Source: Candidatus Liptonbacteria bacterium RIFCSPLOWO2_01_FULL_53_13
GTDB lineage: Bacteria; Patescibacteriota; Minisyncoccia; UBA6257; 2-01-FULL-56-20
Direction: 5' to 3'
Length of the DNA: 7,049 bases
Assembly: GCA_001818895.1 (NCBI GenBank)
Contig: MHLB01000021.1
Location: 1,067-8,115, forward strand
In this document: positions 1-5,494 of the stretch, piece after piece
Layout: each line of letters starts with the position of its first letter
Position numbering within the stretch: position 1 is the first letter of the stretch
Notes under the pieces: generated by a model
Told to the model about the DNA's origin: nothing
Seen by the model: the letters and a program-made list of their open reading frames with translations, nothing else
Databases searched by the model: none
Translations under genes and position numbers: made by a program

Positions 1-241
1 CAATACGGAAAGGGGAGAGAAGCTTCCATCCGGAGAATCCTCCGAATCCGACGATAAGAAGAAGGGCGACAAGCGCGATCGCGCTTCCGATCTGCAAATT
101 ATGCATCACAAAAGACCACGGCGTGAGGCGCGTGCGCCGCTCCACGGGGAACCCGATGATCTGCATGCGGCTCCGGCGCGCGTACCCGTCGTCAGGCATG
201 ATCTGTCTCAATTGTTGCAATAAGCGTTCAAGCTGTTCCAT
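1..241 (-). CDS. Putative membrane-anchored anti-sigma-like protein, N-terminal fragment
   Basis: Reading down from an ATG at 241, 80 codons are open to the window edge, so the C-terminus is missing. The start lies 4 nt after the sigma-factor stop, which suggests a shared mRNA and translational coupling. Residues 1-15 (MEQLERLLQQLRQIM) form a Leu/Gln-rich, probably helical cytoplasmic segment. Residues 20-40 are Arg-rich. Residues about 50-70 (starting LQIGSAIALVALLLIVGFGG) are a clear single transmembrane helix. With basic residues before the helix, the N-terminus should be inside and the rest outside. Inference: a gene directly behind an ECF sigma gene that encodes a short cytoplasmic region plus one membrane span is often the anti-sigma factor. 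Similar N-termini are seen in CPR proteins next to sigma genes, some carrying DUF5667, but the domain that would confirm this lies outside the window. No HxxxCxxC zinc motif is visible. The reading frame is solid; the function is tentative. Confidence 0.72.
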   Translation of the reverse strand, partial: MEQLERLLQQLRQIMPDDGYARRSRMQIIGFPVERRTRLTPWSFVMHNLQIGSAIALVALLLIVGFGGFSGWKLLSPFRI

Positions 242-245
242 GGGA

Positions 246-785
246 TTATGACAGTAATAATTCTTTCAATTTTTGGATTGCGCGGTGTTGGAGAACCTTG
301 ACCGCACCTTCGCTTTTTTTAAGTGTGGTACCGACTTCTTTTACGGTAAGTTCTTCCACGAATCTCATGATGACCACATCCTGGTGGAGAGGGGAAAGTA
401 AGCGGATTGCCCGCGCTACTTTTTCCATCGCGAGCGATTGTTCCATATCGGCTTCGCTCGAAGGCGCATGTCCCAAGAGGTTCGCCTCCTCGGCTTCTTG
501 GAGTCCCACCTCCTGCCGTTTTGCGCGATAGTGGTCGATAACGAGGTTGCGGGCGATCTGGTAAAGCCAACTTGAGAAAGGATGCCCGACCTCCTCGTAC
601 GAGCCGATGTTTTTCCAGGCGGAAAGGAACACGTGATGGGTGAGATCCTCGGCGTCCTCACGCCGACCTACTTTGATGACCACGAACCGGTAAATTTGCG
701 GTTGGTAATGGTCATAAAGGAGACCGAACGCCGAGGCCTCACCCTTGACGGCGTCTTGAATTATGCGTTTTTCGCCATCTAACAT
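246..785 (-). CDS. RNA polymerase sigma factor, ECF subfamily (sigma-70 family)
   Basis: This 179-residue protein has the size and two-domain plan of an extracytoplasmic-function sigma factor, which directs core RNA polymerase to a small promoter set. Region 2 spans about residues 20-88. It contains LLYDHYQPQIYRF (2.1), EDLTHHVFLSAWKNIGSY (2.2, core binding) and FSSWLYQIARNLVIDHYR (2.3-2.4, -10 melting and recognition). A charged linker at about 90-120 leads to region 4 at about 122-177, with LSPLHQDVVIMRFVEELTVKEV and a helix-turn-helix ending in EGAVKVLQHRAIQKLKELL, which reads the -35. Regions 1 and 3 are absent, as expected for ECF factors. In region 2.2 the usual Q-E/D after DLT is HH. 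The ATG at 785 is the chosen start: it gives a normal-length N-terminus and lies about 34 nt below a good promoter. No strong Shine-Dalgarno precedes it. It is followed after 4 nt by a membrane protein that is probably its regulator. The family is certain; the regulon is unknown. Confidence 0.95.
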   Translation of the reverse strand: MLDGEKRIIQDAVKGEASAFGLLYDHYQPQIYRFVVIKVGRREDAEDLTHHVFLSAWKNIGSYEEVGHPFSSWLYQIARNLVIDHYRAKRQEVGLQEAEEANLLGHAPSSEADMEQSLAMEKVARAIRLLSPLHQDVVIMRFVEELTVKEVGTTLKKSEGAVKVLQHRAIQKLKELLLS

Positions 786-825
786 AGGTAACGATAGAGA
801 GGGGTTCTGGTTACGACCCTTGCTT

Positions 826-855
826 ATTATACCGCAGTAGAACGAAACCTGTCGC
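826..855 (-). promoter_or_regulatory. Promoter for the ECF sigma-factor gene
   Basis: On the minus strand, a perfect -10 hexamer TATAAT (831-826) lies 18 bp downstream of GCGACA (855-850), which matches four of six bases of the TTGACA -35. Transcription would start near 819, leaving a leader of about 34 nt before the ATG at 785. The consensus -10 suggests basal expression by the housekeeping sigma. The -35 lies inside a tandem direct repeat that could bind a regulator. Nothing in the sequence shows autoregulation directly. Confidence 0.66.
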
Positions 856-873
856 AGTAAGACAAAACCTGTC
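834..873. repeat. Tandem 20-bp direct repeat overlapping the sigma promoter
   Basis: Two adjacent 20-bp units on the plus strand, 834-853 (GCAGTAGAACGAAACCTGTC) and 854-873 (GCAGTAAGACAAAACCTGTC), match at 17 of 20 positions with no spacer. The promoter's -35 spans the junction between them. Direct repeats about two helical turns apart at a -35 are typical of sites for transcription factors that bind cooperatively on one DNA face. Chance duplication is the alternative. No binding protein can be named. Confidence 0.7.
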
Positions 874-919
874 CTTTCGGGACAAGCTATGCTTTATCAT
901 ACCCCCTTTATCGCCCGTC

Positions 920-987
920 GTCCACCCCCACACCAAACGAGGAGTGCATATCGGACGTTTTACTCCTCGTTTGGTGTGGGGGTGGAC
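920..987. repeat. Perfect 26-bp inverted repeat with 16-nt loop
   Basis: The left arm at 920-945 (starting GTCCACCCCCACACC) is exactly complementary to the right arm at 962-987 (ending GGTGTGGGGGTGGAC), with a 16-nt loop at 946-961 and no mismatches. As RNA or cruciform this would be very stable. Neither side has a T-tract, so it does not look like an intrinsic terminator, and it sits between two divergent genes where none is needed. It may be a dispersed palindromic (REP- or MITE-like) element, an imperfectly placed regulatory structure, or part of an unannotated RNA. No flanking target-site duplication is obvious. Confidence 0.85.
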
Positions 988-1005
988 CCCGCCCAATGAG
1001 AGATA

Positions 1006-1022
1006 ATCCCGCTTAGCGGGAT
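1006..1022. repeat. Short palindromic hairpin ATCCCGC-TTA-GCGGGAT
   Basis: A perfect 7-bp stem (1006-1012 with 1016-1022) encloses a 3-nt loop. It is followed directly by low-complexity GC-rich DNA (CCGCCGCGCCTGCCTGCC, 1024-1041) and another small palindromic stretch (GCCTTGGCGAGGC, 1052-1064). Clusters of such short palindromes are common between genes in CPR genomes; assigning this one to a repeat family is inference. There is no T-tract, so it is not a convincing terminator. No gene is seen from 786 to 1162 beyond the promoters and repeats listed. Confidence 0.5.
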
Positions 1023-1086
1023 GCCGCCGCGCCTGCCTGCCTCTGACATGGCCTTGGCGAGGCGGATTTCCAACGAGGTCTGCTTG

Positions 1087-1116
1087 TTGTAGGGAGCGGA
1101 ATCGGTGTGCTACTAT
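1087..1116 (+). promoter_or_regulatory. Candidate promoter for carAB (extended -10)
   Basis: TACTAT at 1111-1116 is a fair -10 and is preceded by TGC, forming an extended -10 (TGnTACTAT). TTGTAG at 1087-1092 gives a weak -35 at 18-bp spacing; TTGTTG at 1084-1089 fits the hexamer no better and the spacing is too long. Transcription would begin near 1123, about 40 nt upstream of the carA start. That leader is too short for a PyrR-type attenuator or a riboswitch, so if this promoter is right there is no RNA-level control in the leader. The call is position- and consensus-based only. Confidence 0.42.
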
Positions 1117-1162
1117 ACGTGGCGAAGTTTCCTACTAATCACAGAAAGAGAAGACCATTGGC

Positions 1163-2215
1163 ATGCATGGCAAGCTTGTAGCGTATGATGGCACCGAATA
1201 TGAGGGCGTGAGTTTCGGCGCGCCGACCTCCGTCGCGGGAGAGGTGGTGTTCACGACCGGCATGACGGGCTATCCGGAAAGTTTGACGGACCCATCGTAC
1301 GCCGGGCAAATTCTCGTGCTCACGTATCCTCTCGTCGGAAACTACGGCGTGCCGGAAAAAACCAAATGGGAATCGGGGCGCATTCACGCCTCGGCGCTCA
1401 TTGTTTCTTCTTATAATCCGACCCCCTCCCATTACGCAAGCACGCAATCGCTTTCCTCTTGGCTCAAAGCGGAAGGCGTCCCGGGGCTTGAGATCAAAGA
1501 TACGCGAGCGCTTGCGCAGAAGATTAGGACGCAGGGAACGATGCTGGGCAAAGTTATCGTCGGCAAAAACGGAATAGCGCTCAGGGATCCGAACAAAGAA
1601 AATCTTGTTGCAAAAGTTTCTACCAAGAAGATAATTTCCAAAGGCAAGGGGGAGCGCACGTGCGTTCTTATCGATTGCGGCGCGAAGAGGAACATAGAGC
1701 GCGAGCTCCTCGCGCGCGGATTCCGCGTCACGACCGTGCCGTGGGATTGCGACATCTTCAAAGAGAAAATTCCGTGCGATTATCTTGTGGTCTCAAACGG
1801 CCCCGGCGACCCGAAGATGTGCCGGGAAACCGTGGCGGTCATAGAGAAAGCGATGCGCAAAAAGATTCCCATTTTGGGGATCTGCCTGGGGAACCAGCTT
1901 CTTGCTCTCGCGGCGGGGGGAGATACCTATAAGCTCAAATTCGGCCATCGCGGGCAGAATCACCCCGTAAAAATGGAGGGCACCGAAAAATGCTTTCTTA
2001 CCACGCAAAACCACGGTTTTGCGATAACAAAAGCCCCCCGCGGGTTCAGAGAATGGTTTAAAAATGCGAACGACGGTACGAACGAGGGCATCATACACCG
2101 CACGCGTCCGTGGATGTCGGTACAATTCCATCCGGAATCCGCCCCGGGTCCACTGGATACCGAATGGGTCTTTGATTATTTTCTCGCGCGCGCGGGGAAG
2201 AAAAAACCGCGATGA
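1163..2215 (+). CDS. carA: Carbamoyl-phosphate synthase small (glutaminase) subunit
   Basis: CarA hydrolyses glutamine and passes ammonia through a tunnel to CarB, feeding cytoplasmic synthesis of carbamoyl phosphate for pyrimidines and arginine. It has 350 residues; E. coli CarA has 382. The N-terminal small-chain domain (about 3-140) carries GEVVFTTGMTGYPESLTDPSY and GQILVLTYPLVGNYG, family signatures. A short linker (DPNKENLVAKVS) leads to a class I glutamine amidotransferase domain (about 165-345) with CGAKRNI, SNGPGDP (211-217), the nucleophile Cys241 in GICLGNQLLALA, and His323 and Glu325 in FHPES completing the triad. All catalytic residues are present, so it should be active. Asn244 replaces the His usual in GICLGHQ; that position varies among amidotransferases. 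HYASTQSLSSWLKAEGVPG, GTMLGK and the DPN linker recall eukaryotic CAD and Bacteroidetes CarA. The ATG at 1163 begins the family-typical first strand; only a weak purine-rich ribosome site (AGAGAAG) precedes it. The gene overlaps carB by 4 nt. Confidence 0.97.
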   Translation: MHGKLVAYDGTEYEGVSFGAPTSVAGEVVFTTGMTGYPESLTDPSYAGQILVLTYPLVGNYGVPEKTKWESGRIHASALIVSSYNPTPSHYASTQSLSSWLKAEGVPGLEIKDTRALAQKIRTQGTMLGKVIVGKNGIALRDPNKENLVAKVSTKKIISKGKGERTCVLIDCGAKRNIERELLARGFRVTTVPWDCDIFKEKIPCDYLVVSNGPGDPKMCRETVAVIEKAMRKKIPILGICLGNQLLALAAGGDTYKLKFGHRGQNHPVKMEGTEKCFLTTQNHGFAITKAPRGFREWFKNANDGTNEGIIHRTRPWMSVQFHPESAPGPLDTEWVFDYFLARAGKKKPR

Positions 2216-5200
2216 AAAGACCCTTGAAAAAACCAAGAAAGGTGCTCGTGCTCGGATCCGGCGCGCTCAAAATAGGCGAGGCGGGGGAATTCGATTATTC
2301 GGGATCTCAGGCGATGAAAGCGCTCAAGGAAGAGGGCGTGCGCACGGTGCTCGTAAATCCGAACATCGCGACCATTCAGACATCCCCGCTTCTGGCGGAC
2401 GAAATATATTTTCTACCGGTGGATGATTATTTTGTGGAAAAGATCATCGCGAAAGAAAAACCGGACGGCGTGCTTCTCTCGTTCGGCGGGCAGACGGCGC
2501 TCAATTGCGGCGTAGTTCTTGAGAAGAGAGGAATTTTCAAGAAGTACGGCGTGCGGGTGCTGGGAACCCCGGTAAGGGCGATCATGCTTACCGAGGACCG
2601 CGAACAATTCGCGGCGCATCTCAAAGCATTGCATATTCCGGTGCCGCCAAGCGGCGCGGCGACAAGCGTAGCGCAGGCAAGAAAGATCGCCGCGCACATC
2701 GGCTATCCGGTCATGGTACGCGCGGCGTATGTCTTGGGCGGGCAAAAGTCAGGCGTCGCGGAAAACGATGCCGAACTCGGCAGGATTGCCGATGCCGCGC
2801 TCTCCGTTTCCCCGCAGATTCTCGTTGAAAAATACCTGAAGCATTATAAGGAAATAGAGTATGAAGTGGTGCGGGACCGCGCGGACAACTGCGTGACCGT
2901 ATGCAACATGGAGAATATGGACCCGCTGGGCATTCATACCGGGGAATCCATCGTCGTGGCGCCGAGCCAGACGCTTACGAACGAGGAGTATCATGCCCTG
3001 CGCAAGGTTTCTCTCACTATCGTCCGAAGCCTGGGCATCATCGGAGAATGCAACGTGCAATACGCCTTGCATCCGAACCCGCGCACGAAAACCCTTGAAT
3101 ATTACGTGATAGAAGTGAACGCGCGGCTTTCCCGTTCGTCCGCGCTCGCTTCCAAAGCGACCGGATACCCGCTTGCGTATGTGGCGGCGAAACTGGGACT
3201 GGGAAAATTGCTTGCGGACGTGCCGAACCAAGTTACAAAGACGACGGGGAGCTTCTTTGAACCCGCGCTTGATTATGTGGCGGTCAAGATCCCGCGCTGG
3301 GATTTGGAAAAATTCAGGGGAGCGGAGGAACGCATTGGGAGCGCGATGAAATCGGTCGGCGAAGTGATGGGCATCGGGAGAACGTTTGAAGAGGCGCTCC
3401 AGAAAGCCGTACGCATGCTTTCGGGAGACGTGCAGGGCGTGACCGAAAACGGGTTCGCGGGCAAAAGAGAGGTGAAGCACTTCTTGATGGTGCCCACCCC
3501 GAAGCGGCTCTATGCGATTGCCGCGGCTTTGCGGAACGGCATGAGCGTGCGGGAGATACGGGCGCATACCGGCATTGACCCGTGGTTTCTCTATCGCATT
3601 CGGCACATCGTACGCTCCGAACAGGCGCTCGCGCGCGACCCCGCGCTTTCGCGCGAAAAGATAGTGGCGCTTAAACAACTTGGATTTTCCGACAAGCGCA
3701 TCGGCGTTGTCACGGGGAAAAGCGAAGAAGAGATAAGAAAATTTCGCACATCGCTCGGCGTGTTCCCCTCGGTGTTCCAGATCGACACGCGCGCAGGCGA
3801 AGCGCCGGCGCAGACGAATTATCTCTATCTTACCTATAACGGCTCGCACCACGACGTGAAACCGCTCGGGGGAAAAAGCGTCATGGTGCTCGGCTCCGGA
3901 CCGTACCACATCGGTTCCTCGGTGGAGTTTGACTGGTCATGCGTGCATACCGCGCGCGCGCTCAAAAAATACGGGAAGAAGTCCGTCATCGTGAACTGCA
4001 ACCCGGAAACGGTTTCCACCGATTACGACATGTCGGACCGCCTGTATTTTGAGGATGTATGCCTTGAGACCGTTCTTGATATCCATGATTTTGAACGATC
4101 CGGAGGAGTGGTGATATCGGTGGGAGGCCAGCGCCCGAACAACTTGGCGGAAAAACTGGACCGCTACAAAATTCCCGTGCTTGGCACGCGCCCGAAAGAC
4201 ATTGACCGGGCGGAGGACAGGAACAAATTTTCCGCGCTGTGCGATTCGCTCGGCATTCCCCAGCCTGCATGGGGGAGCACGGACACGCTTGCGGAAGCGG
4301 AAAAATTCGCGGAGAGCGTCGGGTACCCCGTGCTCGTCCGCCCCTCTTATGTGCTCTCCGGAAGCGCGATGAGCGTCTGCGTGAATGCGAGAGAGCTTGA
4401 GGCATATGTGCGCAAAGCCGCATTCGTGAACCGCGAACATCCGGTCACCATTTCAAAATTTATGGTAGGGGCGAAGGAAATTGAGCTTGACGCGGTGGCG
4501 GAGAGGGGAAGCGTAAAGGTATACGCCGTTTCCGATCACATTGAAAATGCCGGCGTGCACTCCGGAGACGCCACCATCGTCCATCCGCCCCAGAAAGTGT
4601 ATATGGCAACCGAGCATCAGATGCTCCACATCATGCGTACCCTTGCAAAAGCGCTTATGGTGACCGGACCGCTGAATATCCAATTCTTGGTCAAAGAAAA
4701 CCGCGCGTACGTGATTGAAATGAATCTCCGCGCATCGCGCACCTTCCCGTTCATAAGCAAAGTTACCGGCGTCAATTTCGCGGAAAAGATTTGTGCATCT
4801 TTTTATCATAAATGTACGCCGGTAGAGATCCCTTATCTGAATTATGTCGCCGTCAAATCGCCGCAATTTTCATTCTCCCGCCTGGAGGGAGCGGACCCCG
4901 TGCTCCGCGTGGAAATGTCATCCACCGGAGAAGTGGCGTGTTTCGGCGCCGACCTGGGGGAAGCGCTCCGCGCATCGGTTATCGCAAGCACCATGAGCGC
5001 GCACGGTGAGAAAAAAGCGGTATTGCTTTCGCTCGGAGGCGCCTTGAACAAAGAACGGTTTTTGGAATCGGCGCAGAAACTTGCCGGCGCGGAGTTCGTT
5101 ATCTATGCCACGGAAGCGACTTGCGCATTCTTGCGCGGGCATGGCATCGGGGCGGAGCTTGTGCATAAAGAATATCAGCGTAAAAAGCCGGACGTGGTGG

Positions 5201-5451
5201 GCCTCATCCGCGACAAAGAGGTGGGATTTGTGGTGAATGTAAGCGACGAGACAAGAGAGCCGGAACAGGACATCCGCAAGCGCGTGAGCGATGGATATCT
5301 CATCCGCAGGGCAAGCGCGGACAACCATACGCCTCTCTTTACCGACCTTCAGCTCGCCCGCGCGTTCGTGGACGCGCTCACGGCGTATCCGTTGGAAAAA
5401 CTGCAGATAAAATCGTGGAGGGAGTATATGGGAAAAACGCCCGTCGGTTAA
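2212..5451 (+). CDS. carB: Carbamoyl-phosphate synthase large subunit
   Basis: CarB makes carbamoyl phosphate from bicarbonate, CarA-supplied ammonia and two ATP. It is full length at 1079 residues (E. coli 1073). The carboxyphosphate half (about 8-415) has the fold motif GSGALKIGEAGEFDYSGSQA, Arg130, Arg170, Glu216 and metal-site E301-N303-R305. The oligomerisation region is about 420-545. The carbamoyl-phosphate half (about 556-933) starts at VMVLGSGPYHIGSSVEFDW and has Arg670, Arg710, Glu758 and E836-N838-R840. A C-terminal MGS-like allosteric domain (934-1079) keeps ATEAT (Thr967, Thr970), equivalent to the UMP/IMP pocket of E. coli. Both active sites therefore look intact. Phrases such as KIPRWDLEKF, QTNYLYLTYNG and GPYHIGSSVEFDW, and VIEVNARLSRSS, match human CPS1/CAD-type enzymes better than E. 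coli CarB. The ATP loop in the first half reads GGQKSG (176-181), where GGSGGG or GGLGSG is usual. The ATG sits in an ATGA overlap with the carA stop, implying translational coupling; GGGGAAG lies about 11 nt upstream. The 3' end forms a terminator stem. Confidence 0.98.
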   Translation: MKRPLKKPRKVLVLGSGALKIGEAGEFDYSGSQAMKALKEEGVRTVLVNPNIATIQTSPLLADEIYFLPVDDYFVEKIIAKEKPDGVLLSFGGQTALNCGVVLEKRGIFKKYGVRVLGTPVRAIMLTEDREQFAAHLKALHIPVPPSGAATSVAQARKIAAHIGYPVMVRAAYVLGGQKSGVAENDAELGRIADAALSVSPQILVEKYLKHYKEIEYEVVRDRADNCVTVCNMENMDPLGIHTGESIVVAPSQTLTNEEYHALRKVSLTIVRSLGIIGECNVQYALHPNPRTKTLEYYVIEVNARLSRSSALASKATGYPLAYVAAKLGLGKLLADVPNQVTKTTGSFFEPALDYVAVKIPRWDLEKFRGAEERIGSAMKSVGEVMGIGRTFEEALQKAVRMLSGDVQGVTENGFAGKREVKHFLMVPTPKRLYAIAAALRNGMSVREIRAHTGIDPWFLYRIRHIVRSEQALARDPALSREKIVALKQLGFSDKRIGVVTGKSEEEIRKFRTSLGVFPSVFQIDTRAGEAPAQTNYLYLTYNGSHHDVKPLGGKSVMVLGSGPYHIGSSVEFDWSCVHTARALKKYGKKSVIVNCNPETVSTDYDMSDRLYFEDVCLETVLDIHDFERSGGVVISVGGQRPNNLAEKLDRYKIPVLGTRPKDIDRAEDRNKFSALCDSLGIPQPAWGSTDTLAEAEKFAESVGYPVLVRPSYVLSGSAMSVCVNARELEAYVRKAAFVNREHPVTISKFMVGAKEIELDAVAERGSVKVYAVSDHIENAGVHSGDATIVHPPQKVYMATEHQMLHIMRTLAKALMVTGPLNIQFLVKENRAYVIEMNLRASRTFPFISKVTGVNFAEKICASFYHKCTPVEIPYLNYVAVKSPQFSFSRLEGADPVLRVEMSSTGEVACFGADLGEALRASVIASTMSAHGEKKAVLLSLGGALNKERFLESAQKLAGAEFVIYATEATCAFLRGHGIGAELVHKEYQRKKPDVVGLIRDKEVGFVVNVSDETREPEQDIRKRVSDGYLIRRASADNHTPLFTDLQLARAFVDALTAYPLEKLQIKSWREYMGKTPVG

Positions 5452-5470
5452 TACCGGAGGGCGTTTTTCC
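5431..5470. terminator. Bidirectional intrinsic terminator overlapping the 3' end of carB
   Basis: GGAAAAACGCCC at 5431-5442 pairs perfectly with GGGCGTTTTTCC at 5459-5470. Inside it CGG (5445-5447) pairs with CCG (5454-5456), closing a 6-nt loop TTAATA that contains the carB stop codon (5449-5451). A GC-rich stem core followed by T5 is seen on both strands, so the hairpin can end carAB transcription rightward and the convergent surface-protein transcript leftward. The T-tract is only five long and is part of the stem, so efficiency may be moderate. The 43 bp between the two genes (5452-5494) hold nothing else. Confidence 0.8.
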
Positions 5471-5494
5471 ATTTATCCAGGATAGGACCGAACC

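Noticed and set aside
896..901. A second minus-strand -10 (TATGAT) upstream of the sigma gene
   Set aside because: No acceptable -35 lies 16-19 bp further upstream, and the TATAAT at 831-826 is clearly better.
920..987. The large inverted repeat as an intrinsic terminator
   Set aside because: Neither flank carries a run of T, and both neighbouring genes are transcribed away from it.
811..996. A 61-codon minus-strand frame in the intergenic region
   Set aside because: It runs through one arm of the inverted repeat and across the sigma promoter and its direct repeat. The product has no recognisable motif and there is no ribosome site.
920..1162. A PyrR attenuator or other pyrimidine-responsive leader for carAB
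   Set aside because: The best promoter candidate leaves a leader of only about 40 nt. No terminator/antiterminator pair can be drawn from the sequence just before carA.
2749..3909. A 386-codon open frame antisense to carB
   Set aside because: It lies fully inside carB, is rich in Arg and His as expected for a GC-biased complementary frame, and shows no domain or start signal. It is a shadow of the real gene.
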